A DNA stretch of 64,000 nt, from IMG/VR virus record IMGVR_UViG_3300037258_000171, positions 1-64,000 of that record; one strand, 5' to 3'. Numbering within the stretch: position 1 is the first letter of the stretch; the number at the start of each line of letters is the position of its first letter. The position numbers and the translations under genes were made by a program. Positions 1 to 7,850 of the stretch are shown in pieces. A model generated the notes under the pieces. That model saw only the letters and a list, made by a program, of their open reading frames with translations, did not search any database and was not told the origin of the DNA. The DNA comes from a virus.

Positions 1-1095
1 CGCAACGTCATCGCCGACCTGCTGGTGTTCGGCGACGCGATGCTGGAGGTCTGCTGGTCCGGGCCGACCCCGGTGGCGCTGTACAACCAGGACGTAGCCA
101 CGACCTACCCGGTGGCCGACGAGCACGGCGCGATCACCAGCTACGTGCAGGTGACCGACTTCGGGCAGCGGGCCACGTTCGAGCCCCGCGAGATCATCCA
201 CATCTCCCTGGACTCGCCCCGGCCGGGCATGTTCGGCGTCAGCCCGACCCAGCTGATGCTCCAGCCGATCACGACGTGGCTGTTCGCCGCGGGCACGCAG
301 AAGGAGATGCTGCGCAAGGGCCTGCCGCCCACCGTGCACGCGGACCTGCCCGCGTCGGTGTCCGCCGGGGACGCTGAGCGGTGGCGCAACCAGTCCGTCG
401 CCCAGAACCTGGGCTCCCGCAACATCGGCAACCCGTGGATCACCCGCGGCGGCGGGACGCTCGCCGAGCTTCAGGCGGGGAAGCTGGCCGACGTGCTGGC
501 CGCGATGGACTCCAGCCGGGACACGATCGTCGCCGGCATGGGCGTCCCTCCCGCCGAGGCCGGGATCATCGAGAGCGGCAATCTCGGCGGGGGCACCGGG
601 GACGCGCAGCACCGCGGGTTCCAGCTCAACACCTGCCAGCCCATCGCCGCGATCGTCCTGGAGAAGCTCAACTACCACATCGCCGTCCAGGGATTCGGCG
701 TGCAGGACTGGCACTCGAAGTTCGGTGACGTGGACTACCGGGACAGCCTGACCGTGGAGCAGATCCGTGACATGCGGCTGCGCAACGGCTCGTGGACCCG
801 GAACAGGTATGCCGCGGACATTGACGAGCCGCCGATCGAGGGCGGCGATGACGCGTTCATCGTGAACAGGCAGGAAATGGTCCTGTACCGCGACCTGTCG
901 GCCATCTCTACCGCCCAGGTCGCGAACGCGGAGAACCCGCCGCCTCCCGTGATCCCCGGCAGCGCCCCGCCCGGTGATCCCGCGGACCAGGATGACGACG
1001 AGGCTGCCGAGACGCTTCAGGCTGCCTATCACGCCCGGTTCCGCGAGGCGCTGGCCCGCTACCGGGAGATCACCGAGGAAGATGAGGTGGCATGA
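1..1095 (+). CDS. Phage portal protein (5' end cut by window edge)
   Basis: The reading frame is open from base 1, so the true start lies outside the window; a GTG at 25 is only an internal codon. The product resembles the C-terminal two thirds of actinophage portal proteins: a beta-rich clip/stem region followed by a helical segment and an acidic, proline-rich tail (around residues 305-335 counted from GTG 25). Portals form the dodecameric ring at the capsid vertex through which DNA is packaged and to which the connector binds. Its place directly before a MuF-like protein, protease, scaffold and capsid gene is the classic head-module order. The 3' end overlaps the next start by 4 bp (ATGA). 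Assignment rests on order and overall character; no single catalytic motif exists for portals. Confidence 0.8.
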   Translation, partial: RNVIADLLVFGDAMLEVCWSGPTPVALYNQDVATTYPVADEHGAITSYVQVTDFGQRATFEPREIIHISLDSPRPGMFGVSPTQLMLQPITTWLFAAGTQKEMLRKGLPPTVHADLPASVSAGDAERWRNQSVAQNLGSRNIGNPWITRGGGTLAELQAGKLADVLAAMDSSRDTIVAGMGVPPAEAGIIESGNLGGGTGDAQHRGFQLNTCQPIAAIVLEKLNYHIAVQGFGVQDWHSKFGDVDYRDSLTVEQIRDMRLRNGSWTRNRYAADIDEPPIEGGDDAFIVNRQEMVLYRDLSAISTAQVANAENPPPPVIPGSAPPGDPADQDDDEAAETLQAAYHARFREALARYREITEEDEVA

Positions 1096-1409
1096 CTGAG
1101 ACTGCCACCTTCAGCACCAGCAGCCTGGACTGGGCACGCGGCGTTGAGTACGGCCTCCTGTTCGCCCGGATCAAGTACGGTGCCCGCGTCGCGACCTACC
1201 CGGTGCATTCCGATCTCGCGCAGTCAGCGCAGCGCCTGGCGGACCTGTACGGCTTCGGCTTCAGGTCCGATCCCCACGAGCACGGGGATCTCTGCGCCGA
1301 GTGCATCGGCCGCGACGACTGCAAGGACGGCCAGGGCTGGCTGGACATCACGTTCAGCCCGCGCCGGTCACCGAGGAGGCGTCGTGGCCGATCCGCAGCC
1401 GCCTCCTGA
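1092..1409 (+). CDS. Small head-module protein with Cys pair
   Basis: A 105-residue protein translationally coupled to the portal gene by an ATGA overlap. The middle part carries HGDLCAECIGRDDC, a cysteine cluster (C-x2-C-x5-C) that could bind zinc; the last 18 residues are very basic (RRSPRRRRGRS). I do not recognise a family. Position between portal and MuF-like gene suggests a virion-assembly accessory or a nucleic-acid-binding protein, but this is inference from context only. Confidence 0.6.
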   Translation: MTETATFSTSSLDWARGVEYGLLFARIKYGARVATYPVHSDLAQSAQRLADLYGFGFRSDPHEHGDLCAECIGRDDCKDGQGWLDITFSPRRSPRRRRGRSAAAS

Positions 1410-1521
1410 GCAGCCCTATCAGCTTCCCGGCACTCACCCGGCCTGGTCGCTGGCCACGCTTCCCGGCCAGCCGCTCACCGCCGCGGGAGCTGCCTGCTTC
1501 GTGCCGAAACTGATCTACTGA
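1384..1521 (+). CDS. 45-residue protein ending in a capsid N-terminus look-alike
   Basis: Starts with GTG at 1384 inside the 3' end of the preceding gene. The protein is proline-rich at the front (VADPQPPPEQPYQLPGTHP) and ends LTAAGAACFVPKLIY. That tail matches residues 8-21 of the major capsid protein (LTAAGAAPFVPKII) at 12 of 14 positions, although the codons differ. No family is recognised. If translated, it could be a capsid-assembly peptide that imitates the capsid N-arm, or a fossil of a capsid gene start. A nearby GAGGAG-type ribosome site (ACCGAGGAGGCGTC) sits before the GTG, which supports real translation. Confidence 0.5.
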   Translation: MADPQPPPEQPYQLPGTHPAWSLATLPGQPLTAAGAACFVPKLIY

Positions 1522-1531
1522 GGAGAGTTCA

Positions 1532-1834
1532 ATGACGGCGACGGGCGCGGGATGCTCCGAGTGCGGCCAGCCGGTCACCAGCCACGCTGACCGGGCCGGG
1601 AACCTCACCTACGTTCACGCCGCGCCACCGGATGACGGTCACAAGGCGGAACTGGCACCGGTCACCGTCACCTACCGGCATGAGGGCACCTGGACGGACG
1701 TGTCCTGCCCCGAACTGGGCGGCCACCTCGGCACGGTGACGGACCAGGCCGCGGCCACGGCCCTGGCCTGGACGTGCCTGCGGCGCCTGCAGCCGCCCCG
1801 CAGCGTGCGCGAGCGGCATGAGGCCGCTGCCTGA
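1532..1834 (+). CDS. Small hypothetical protein with CxxC
   Basis: A 100-residue product with an N-terminal GCSECGQPVTSH segment that looks like half of a zinc ribbon, then a region with alternating hydrophobic residues and a basic end. It follows GAGGAGAG, a strong ribosome site about 6 bases before the ATG. It overlaps the next gene by 17 bases. Family unknown; head-module location is the only functional hint. Confidence 0.6.
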   Translation: MTATGAGCSECGQPVTSHADRAGNLTYVHAAPPDDGHKAELAPVTVTYRHEGTWTDVSCPELGGHLGTVTDQAAATALAWTCLRRLQPPRSVRERHEAAA

Positions 1835-2846
1835 CGCCGCGCGGGCCTACGCCGCCGGCTGGGCGCTGTCCGGTGCCCGGCTCGGCGAGCGGTTCGACGC
1901 GGGCATCCTGGCCGCAGCCTCCGGCGATGACCATCTCGCCGAGGTCACCCTGAAACTCGGTGCTCTCACCGGCACGTGGGCTCAGGTCTACGACCGCCAG
2001 GACGCCCTGTATGACCGCGAGGCACGCAAGCTGACCCGCATCTGGCGAAAGCTCACCGCAGAGGCCGGAGCCGGCACGGCCGGGGGCATCGCGGTCGCGC
2101 GGATGGTCGCCGCGTTCCGCCGCCGGGCACTGATGACCGGTGACGGTCCCGCGCCAGCCGCGGACCATGAGAGCCCGGATGGCCGGGCTGAGCGCAGGCG
2201 GGAACTGAGGGCCATCGCGCTGGCTGCAGCCGCGGCGATGCTCGCCGGCCTGCCGGGCGCGGACCTGTACCCGGAGTTCCTGGCCGCGATCTCGGCCGCG
2301 CTGGCCGCCGGGGCGGGTGAGGGATTCGCCGCAGCGCTCGCACTGGCCGCCTCCGATGCGGGGCATGCGGGTTTCGACTGGGATGCCGCGCAGGAAGCCG
2401 GGCAGCAGGAGCCTGACCAGGGCGAGCAGATGCTCATCTCGCAGGCGCTCATCGCCGCGATGGCATCCGGGGTCGCCGCGGTCCTGGTAGCCGGGGCTGT
2501 CGCGGGAGTGACTGCGGCGGCCATGGCGAAGGCCGTGAAGGCTGCCCTGCATGAGGCCGCGAACCTGGCGGTCACCCTGACGCACGCGATCGGGTCGGCC
2601 ATCTCCTCGGCGTGGCTGGCGGTCTACGACCGGGCCCGCGCGCCGCGGATCCTCTGGGTGACGGCCGGAGATGACAGGGTCTGCCCTGTCTGCGATGGAT
2701 ATGAGGCAGACAACCCTTATACGCCAGAGACATTCCCGCCCATGCCCGCTCACTTCAAATGCAGGTGCGCGCCCCATGCCGAGGGCGCGAATGTCATCGA
2801 CCTCGATACCTACGCCCGTTTCCTGACCGACCGGAGGGCGGCCTGA
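1818..2846 (+). CDS. MuF-like minor head protein
   Basis: A 342-residue protein, mostly alanine-rich helices, ending in the metal-binding signature of the SPP1 gp7/Mu F head-morphogenesis domain: C289-x2-C292, then H312, C315 and C317 in the PAHFKCRC segment. In this family the protein binds the portal, is packaged in a few copies and aids head assembly or DNA exit. Its position right after the portal block is the normal one. A weakly hydrophobic Ala-rich stretch lies at about residues 205-240. ATG at 1818 is chosen because it begins the continuous helical domain; it overlaps the gene before by 17 bases. Family call is confident from the C-terminal motif. Confidence 0.8.
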   Translation: MRPLPDAARAYAAGWALSGARLGERFDAGILAAASGDDHLAEVTLKLGALTGTWAQVYDRQDALYDREARKLTRIWRKLTAEAGAGTAGGIAVARMVAAFRRRALMTGDGPAPAADHESPDGRAERRRELRAIALAAAAAMLAGLPGADLYPEFLAAISAALAAGAGEGFAAALALAASDAGHAGFDWDAAQEAGQQEPDQGEQMLISQALIAAMASGVAAVLVAGAVAGVTAAAMAKAVKAALHEAANLAVTLTHAIGSAISSAWLAVYDRARAPRILWVTAGDDRVCPVCDGYEADNPYTPETFPPMPAHFKCRCAPHAEGANVIDLDTYARFLTDRRAA

Positions 2847-3290
2847 ATGGCGAACCTTTACCCCCGCGCCAGGCTCCTGTGGTCCCTGACGTCATCCGGG
2901 CTGGGCACCACGATCTCCGCGGACGGCGACTCGGGCGGATGGGCCGGCCCCGGGCCCGGAGCATCCCCCCCCGCCACCGACGAGGAGACGCCGGCAGACC
3001 TGCGCGACATCTGCGACGTCACCCTCATGATCAGCGTCGGCGACATCACTGACTCGCCCACGCTGGCCGTCACCCTCAACGTCTTCGATGACCTCGGAAA
3101 CCTGTACACAACCGGCCTGGCCAGCGGCGACATCACCGAGGCCGGGGCCACGATGGTCTCCGCCGGCCTGCACGGCGGCTACGACGGCACATCGTCCTCC
3201 TACCTGGTATTGCCTATGTGGGGTCAGATCTCCTGGACCATCTCCGGCGGCACCGTCACCGGCACCGAGATCTCACTCCTCGGCCGCTGA
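2847..3290 (+). CDS. Beta-rich head protein, possible decoration protein
   Basis: Starts one base after the MuF-like gene stops. The 147 residues contain an N-terminal segment followed by a Gly/Pro-rich linker (about residues 28-45) and then strand-forming repeats typical of capsid surface proteins, ending TISGGTVTGTEISLLGR. No recognised domain. Together with the next gene it forms a pair of small beta proteins ahead of the protease, where many actinophages encode capsid decoration or fibre proteins. Function is inferred from location and composition. Confidence 0.6.
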   Translation: MANLYPRARLLWSLTSSGLGTTISADGDSGGWAGPGPGASPPATDEETPADLRDICDVTLMISVGDITDSPTLAVTLNVFDDLGNLYTTGLASGDITEAGATMVSAGLHGGYDGTSSSYLVLPMWGQISWTISGGTVTGTEISLLGR

Positions 3291-3339
3291 CGGCCTTTCC
3301 TCCCCCGTCCTGCCAGCCCACTGAAAGGGGCGCTCAGCC

Positions 3340-3672
3340 ATGGCTTTCTCTCCCGTTTCCTACCAGGCCGCCGTTGACACCGCCGGGAACCCGGTCGAGC
3401 CGACCGGCACCGCGGCCATCGCGGCCGGCGCCAGCACGACCGTGCTGAAGACCGGGCCGGGCCGCCTGGCCCGCGTCACCGTCACCACCGCCGGGACCTC
3501 CACCGACAACGCCACCATCTACGACAACACCGCCGGGTCGGGCAAGATCATCGCGGTCATCCTGGGCGGCACGGCAGTCGGGACCTCGTTCCCCTTCGAT
3601 GCCCCGGTGGCCACCGGCATCACCGTCGTGAACGTGGCCAGCGGGCCGGCCTTCACGGCCACCTTCAGCTGA
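3340..3672 (+). CDS. Small beta-sandwich structural protein, candidate head decoration
   Basis: A 110-residue protein with a pattern of short strands and Thr/Gly/Ala turns (TSTDNATIYDNTAGSGKII, then VATGITVVNVASGPAFTATFS). This architecture is common among small actinophage virion proteins. A ribosome site (GAAAGGGGCG) precedes the ATG. It abuts the following gene with a 1-base stop/start overlap (TGATG). Could alternatively be a minor tail or fibre component, but head-module position favours decoration. Confidence 0.6.
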   Translation: MAFSPVSYQAAVDTAGNPVEPTGTAAIAAGASTTVLKTGPGRLARVTVTTAGTSTDNATIYDNTAGSGKIIAVILGGTAVGTSFPFDAPVATGITVVNVASGPAFTATFS

Positions 3673-3860
3673 TGCCAGCACAGCCCGGACCTGAGCCGGA
3701 ACTGCCCGCGGCGACGTCAGTGCCGGGCAGCCCCGAGCGGTTTGCCTCGATGCTGCTGCACGCGCTGAAGGATCCCGCGCTGGCCCGCGCCATCCACGCA
3801 GCAGTCCGGCGAGATGAGAACGAGCTCGCGAAGGCCAGCCCCGCCGGGCACCGGAACTGA
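3672..3860 (+). CDS. Small hypothetical protein, 62 residues
   Basis: Begins at the ATG that shares its A with the preceding TGA stop. Residues 1-20 are proline-rich; residues 24-48 form a plausible amphipathic helix (FASMLLHALKDPALARAIHAAV) that may mediate protein contacts. It resembles short peptides that precede protease genes in some actinophages. No function assigned. Confidence 0.5.
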   Translation: MPAQPGPEPELPAATSVPGSPERFASMLLHALKDPALARAIHAAVRRDENELAKASPAGHRN

Positions 3861-3875
3861 GGGGCAGGAGGCGGC

Positions 3876-5330
3876 ATGGCGAAGGTCATCGCGACCATCG
3901 GCGGCGTTGCCCTGGCGCCGGGCATCTCGAAGAACCGCCGCTGGTACCGGTCCGAGGTCATCGCGAAGGCGTATGCCCGCGCCCAGGAGCGGATCGGGGC
4001 CGGCGAGCCCCTCACGATGCTGTCGCACCACGAGGCCGGCGACGACTCCACCCGAATCGCCGCCTCCCTGACGGGCGTCAGCCTGGACGAGGAAGGCCGG
4101 CTCCGGTGGTCGGCGGGCATCGCGGACACCGATACCGGCCGCACCATCGCATCCCTCACCGACACCAGCGACGGCAGGCCGCCGCACCTGGAGAACGTGA
4201 GCATCCGCGGTCACTGGATCGGCACTGTCCGCAAGGTCAGGGGGCCGGACGGGCAGCCGGTCGAGACCGCGGATGACCTGGCGCTGGACGGCCTGGACTT
4301 CACCAAGTCGCCGGGCGTCGCGGGCGCGGCCATCGACACGTTCACCTGGTCTGACCGCGCGGGCCGCACCGAGACGACAGAGCGCGTCTACATCACCGAG
4401 AGCGTCCAGGAGGCGCGCGTGACGATCACCGAAGAGACCGGGCCTGCTGCCGCGCCCGTCATCAGCGAGGCAGTCCTGGAGGCATTCGGCGGCGGCCACG
4501 TCCTCGACAACGGGCTCTGCGTGACCTGCGAGGCAGCCGGCTCCACGGGCGGGACGGGGCACGCTGACCCCGGCTATCAGGACGACAAGAAGCCGCGGTA
4601 CGACCTGACCACCAGGGCCAACGCCAAGGCGGCCTGGACATACATCGGCCAGAAGGACAACGCGGCCAGGTACACCGCGAACCAGCTCAAGCGCATCAAG
4701 GGCCGCATCAAGGCCGCGCTGTCCAGGTTCGGCGTCACGGTCGCCGCCGAGTCGGGGTGGCTGGTCGGCGAGCCCCTGGCCGTGTCCGAGGCGCTGGCCG
4801 AGTGGTGGCCCGGCCAGGACCCGCAGACGTCCGGGTCGTACTGCCTGTCGGCGTGCAACGGCCCCACGAGCCTCACGATCTCGTCGTGCTCCCTGGACCC
4901 CGAAGACCTCGACCCGGTCCTCCGCGCCGCCGCCGATGCCGCGTGCAAGGCCCTCGCGGCACTGGACCCGGACATGGACGGCGACATCGACGTCCCCGGC
5001 GCCGGCCACGCCGACACCGACCACGACATGGGCCGCGAGAGCGCCGATGACGACGAAGAGATGGACGAGGCCGCGAAGGCGGAGGGGCCGGTCACCGGGG
5101 TCACCAGCGCGGTGAAGAGCACCTTCCTGTCATCGGTGAAGCGCGACACCCCCGTTGACATCGCGGCGGGGATGCGGCGCCTGTCCCAGTGGGCCGCGTC
5201 CGGCCACTACCCGCAGGGGACGTCCTACGCCGACCTGAAGTGGTTCTACGACCAGTGCGCTAAAGAGCTGAAGTCCCGCGACCCGAAGTCGACGGCCGGC
5301 GGGAACTTCCCGGCGCAGAAGGCGAGCTGA
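3876..5330 (+). CDS. Capsid maturation (prohead) protease with C-terminal extension
   Basis: A 484-residue protein. The first ~160 residues have the layout of herpes/HK97-fold prohead proteases: a candidate catalytic His in LSHHEAG (H51 or H52), strand-rich middle, and the candidate nucleophile Ser109 in ENVSIRGHW. These enzymes cleave scaffold and capsid delta domains during head maturation. Residues ~195-300 add a CVTCEA pair and a basic helical segment (TANQLKRIKGRIKAALSRFG); residues 370-420 are very acidic; the end (about 430-484) is a helical segment that may be scaffold-like. It lies directly before the scaffold and capsid genes. The catalytic assignment is by motif spacing only. Confidence 0.75.
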   Translation: MAKVIATIGGVALAPGISKNRRWYRSEVIAKAYARAQERIGAGEPLTMLSHHEAGDDSTRIAASLTGVSLDEEGRLRWSAGIADTDTGRTIASLTDTSDGRPPHLENVSIRGHWIGTVRKVRGPDGQPVETADDLALDGLDFTKSPGVAGAAIDTFTWSDRAGRTETTERVYITESVQEARVTITEETGPAAAPVISEAVLEAFGGGHVLDNGLCVTCEAAGSTGGTGHADPGYQDDKKPRYDLTTRANAKAAWTYIGQKDNAARYTANQLKRIKGRIKAALSRFGVTVAAESGWLVGEPLAVSEALAEWWPGQDPQTSGSYCLSACNGPTSLTISSCSLDPEDLDPVLRAAADAACKALAALDPDMDGDIDVPGAGHADTDHDMGRESADDDEEMDEAAKAEGPVTGVTSAVKSTFLSSVKRDTPVDIAAGMRRLSQWAASGHYPQGTSYADLKWFYDQCAKELKSRDPKSTAGGNFPAQKAS

Positions 5331-5332
5331 CC

Positions 5333-5923
5333 GTGAGCGACGACGTCACCGAGTGCAAGGCCCTGATGGCCGCCCTGAAGACTGCCCGCTCGCCGGAGGG
5401 CGACGGGAACGAGACTGCGGCCCCGGCCGCGGGAACCGAGGAGGAAGCCGTGAGCGACACCACCACGGAGGCCGCGGCTATGGCCCCGGCGTCCGTCACC
5501 CTGACCCAGGAGCAGTTCGACGCCCTGCTGGCCCGCACGGCACCTGCGGCCACGGAGGCTGCCCCGGCGGCCCCCGCGGCCACCGAGACCGCCGCCCCGG
5601 CTGCTGCCGTGGCGGAGACCGCGGACCAGCGCATGGCACGCCTCAGCGCCCTGGCCGATGCCAAGGTCGCCGAGGCCGCGCAGAAGGACGGCCTTCAGGT
5701 CACCGAGACCGACGAGCAGATCATGGAGCGCCTCATCGAGGAGCGCCTCGTCCCGCTGCGCCAGGCCGCCGCCGAGAAGACCGGCGCCGGCACAGCCCGC
5801 AAGGGACTGCTGGACAACATCGCCGAGCAGGCGCCCGGCACGACCAAGGTGCTCCAGGAGTGCAGCGGCGCCGACCTCTCCGCGCTGGCCGCCGCCGCGT
5901 ACCCGGCTCCCGGGCGCCGGTAG
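5333..5923 (+). CDS. Scaffold protein
   Basis: A 196-residue Ala/Glu/Pro-rich protein with a low-complexity middle (residues ~75-95) and a charged helical C-terminal half, typical of phage scaffolds that guide procapsid assembly and are then cleaved or expelled. It sits between protease and major capsid genes. Start is GTG 5333. An in-frame second GTG at 5450 begins with the same GTGAGCGAC bases and has a much better ribosome site (GAGGAGGAA), so a shorter 157-residue form may be made. Sequence identity to other scaffolds is usually low, so this call rests on position and composition. Confidence 0.7.
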   Translation: MSDDVTECKALMAALKTARSPEGDGNETAAPAAGTEEEAVSDTTTEAAAMAPASVTLTQEQFDALLARTAPAATEAAPAAPAATETAAPAAAVAETADQRMARLSALADAKVAEAAQKDGLQVTETDEQIMERLIEERLVPLRQAAAEKTGAGTARKGLLDNIAEQAPGTTKVLQECSGADLSALAAAAYPAPGRR

Positions 5924-5934
5924 CCACGCCGGGC

Positions 5935-5989
5935 GGCACCAGCCGTCCCCCTGATCCACCCTGACCGCCAGCGCCCCCGCGCTGGTGCC
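5935..5989 (+). promoter_or_regulatory. Alternative hairpins in the scaffold-capsid gap
   Basis: Two competing inverted repeats occupy the 123-base gap before the capsid gene: GGCACCAG (5935-5942) with CTGGTGCC (5982-5989), and CCAGCGC (5968-5974) with GCGCTGG (5979-5985). Because they share bases, the RNA can form one or the other. This could be a weak terminator, an RNA-processing site or an element that raises capsid translation. Role is inference. Confidence 0.4.
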
Positions 5990-6046
5990 TCCCATGGCGG
6001 CAACGGCCGATCACCGAAACCCACCGTCACGGAAGGCCATACAGCC

Positions 6047-7441
6047 ATGTCCGAAATCCGCGAGGCGCTGACCGCCGCCGGCGCAGCCCCGTTCGTCCCG
6101 AAGATCATCGACCCGCTGCTGGTCGAGTACCAGCGCCGGTTCGCCCCCTGGTGCCGGGCCATCCCCACCAAGAAGACGAACTCCACCACGTACTACTTCA
6201 ACCAGCGCACCGTGAACGTCTCGGGCGGCGCTGTCCCGGACGGCGGCGCACGGCCCGTCAGCACCAGCACGTACGTGCAGCAGGGCGCGACCATGGGCCA
6301 CGTCCAGGCGGTCGGCTCCGTCACCGGCTACGCCCAGGCCGTCACCCAGGAAGTCATCCAGAACCTGAGGGCCACTGAAATCAACGGGGCCATCAAGGGC
6401 TACTACTGGGACGTCGAGACCTTCATGGGCTGGGGCAACGCCGCCAGCACCACCTACAACCCCGGTGCCGCGCAGCCGCAGTTCGACGGCCTCGACACGC
6501 AGATCAGCACCTTCAGCGGCGGCGGGAACCAGAACGTCATCGACTACGCCGGCAAGTCGCTGTCCCTGGCGACCCTGGACGAGCTGATCGTCATGGTGTC
6601 GGGCAACGCCGCCGAGCCCGTCGCGGACTCCTCGTGGATGTTCGTGATGTCGGTGGCGGCCGAGGCGCGGATCGGGCAACTGCTGGTCAACCAGCAGCGC
6701 TACACCGACGTTGAGGTGGAGGCCGGCCTGATCGTCGGCTCCTACAAGCGCGTCCCGCTGGTGCCGTCCTCGTTCCTGTCCACGCTGGGCTACCAGGTCG
6801 GCACGGTGAGCGCCGGCACCGCGACCACGGGCGGCTCGCTTCCCGACTCCACCACGTACAAGTACCAGGTCAGCGCGATCATCGCCCGCCAGGGCGAGAT
6901 CCTGCCGTCCCCCGAGGTCAGCCAGGCAACCGGGTCGGGCAGCGGCGCCAACACCATCACGCTGACCCTCACCCCGCCGGCCGGGCAGGACGGCCTCGGC
7001 CCGCAGCTGTACAAGGTGTGGCGCACGGCGGCGGGCGGCGCGGCGAACAGTGAGACGTTCCTCGGCTACGTGGACTCCACTGTCGGGCTGGCCAGCGACG
7101 GCGTGACGCCGGTCGTGACCAACCAGATCGTGGACACGGGCACCGCGCTGGTCCCGCAGCAGTCGAGCGGGTCGCTGGTGCCGGGCACGCTGCCGACGTC
7201 CTACTTCGGGACGAACGCAAGCATGCTGCCACCGGGCGCCGGCTCCGAGAACATCTATCTCATGAGCCGCGACCCCGGCAACATCGTGCGCCCGTTCGTG
7301 AGGGAGGCAGAAATGCTGGACGTCTACCCCACGACCAGCTCGCCCGACTCGCTGCCGTTCGCGATCATGGGTGATACGTGCCTGGCGGTTCGTACCCCTA
7401 AGTTCTGCGGGCGCGCTTATCGCGTCGGCGTCGCCGCCTGA
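6047..7441 (+). CDS. Major capsid protein with inserted beta domain
   Basis: A 464-residue protein in capsid position, preceded by a strong site (CACGGAAGG). Residues 1-245 and about 370-464 read as an HK97-fold capsid shell protein, ending with IVRPFVREAEMLDVYPT and TCLAVRTPKFCGRAYRVGVAA. Between them, residues ~251-366 form a Gly/Thr-rich insertion resembling a fibronectin/Ig-type domain (SLPDSTTYKYQVSAIIARQG ... LYKVWRTAAGG), which would project from the capsid surface. The N-arm LTAAGAAPFVPKII is echoed in the small gene at 1384. A strong terminator follows the gene. Identity as capsid is from position, length and C-terminal pattern. Confidence 0.85.
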   Translation: MSEIREALTAAGAAPFVPKIIDPLLVEYQRRFAPWCRAIPTKKTNSTTYYFNQRTVNVSGGAVPDGGARPVSTSTYVQQGATMGHVQAVGSVTGYAQAVTQEVIQNLRATEINGAIKGYYWDVETFMGWGNAASTTYNPGAAQPQFDGLDTQISTFSGGGNQNVIDYAGKSLSLATLDELIVMVSGNAAEPVADSSWMFVMSVAAEARIGQLLVNQQRYTDVEVEAGLIVGSYKRVPLVPSSFLSTLGYQVGTVSAGTATTGGSLPDSTTYKYQVSAIIARQGEILPSPEVSQATGSGSGANTITLTLTPPAGQDGLGPQLYKVWRTAAGGAANSETFLGYVDSTVGLASDGVTPVVTNQIVDTGTALVPQQSSGSLVPGTLPTSYFGTNASMLPPGAGSENIYLMSRDPGNIVRPFVREAEMLDVYPTTSSPDSLPFAIMGDTCLAVRTPKFCGRAYRVGVAA

Positions 7442-7460
7442 CCTGCACGTTTCCTAGTAC

Positions 7461-7501
7461 CGGCCGTCCCGCCTGCGTCGTGAGTGCAGGCGGGACGGCC
7501 G
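7461..7501 (+). terminator. Strong hairpin terminator after capsid gene
   Basis: A perfect 16-bp stem (7461-7476 with 7486-7501) and a 9-base loop lie 20 bases after the capsid stop. There is no T-run, as is usual in high-GC actinobacteria. It probably lowers transcription downstream so that capsid protein is made in excess. Confidence 0.8.
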
Positions 7502-7519
7502 TCACCCGGAAGGGGCGCT

Positions 7520-7810
7520 ATGCGCATCGCCAAGGAAACCGGCGGCTGCACCATCAGCTACGCCGGCAAGGACTACACCTGGAAGACGGACGGCGCCGCG
7601 ATCCAGGTACCCCGCGAGCTGGGCCGGGAACTTCTGTCCATCCGGGGTGCCGGCTACTCCGAGCCGGAGGACCCCGCGCCGTCCCAGCCCGCGAGGCCCC
7701 CCGCCGTGACCGAGCCGGAACCTGCGGAGGAGAAGGCCGTCACCGAGCCCGCGCCGGCGGCTAAGGCCCCGGTGACCGAGGCCCCCGCTAAGAGCGCCCC
7801 CGCCAAGTAA
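7520..7810 (+). CDS. Small head protein with low-complexity tail
   Basis: A 96-residue protein. The first ~50 residues look folded (MRIAKETGGCTISYAGKDY ... VPRELGRELLSIRG); the rest is an Ala/Pro/Glu/Lys repeat tail (VTEPEPAEEKAVTEPAPAAK). ATG 7520 is preferred over upstream GTG codons because AAGGGGCGCT is a good ribosome site and the upstream bases belong to the terminator stem. The same two-part design is seen in the protein at 11683. Family common near capsid genes of actinophages; role unknown. Confidence 0.65.
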   Translation: MRIAKETGGCTISYAGKDYTWKTDGAAIQVPRELGRELLSIRGAGYSEPEDPAPSQPARPPAVTEPEPAEEKAVTEPAPAAKAPVTEAPAKSAPAK

Positions 7811-7850
7811 CCGCGCGTTACCCGCTCACGCCAGACCTGCAGGGGGTGCC

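Noticed and set aside
1668-2777. 369-codon minus-strand frame
   Set aside because: It is antisense to the MuF-like gene, is Arg/Gly/Pro-rich without folds, and lacks a ribosome site: a shadow of GC-rich coding DNA.
3717-5024. 435-codon minus-strand frame
   Set aside because: Antisense shadow of the protease gene; composition (Gly/Arg/Val/Leu repeats) is typical of a frame shadow.
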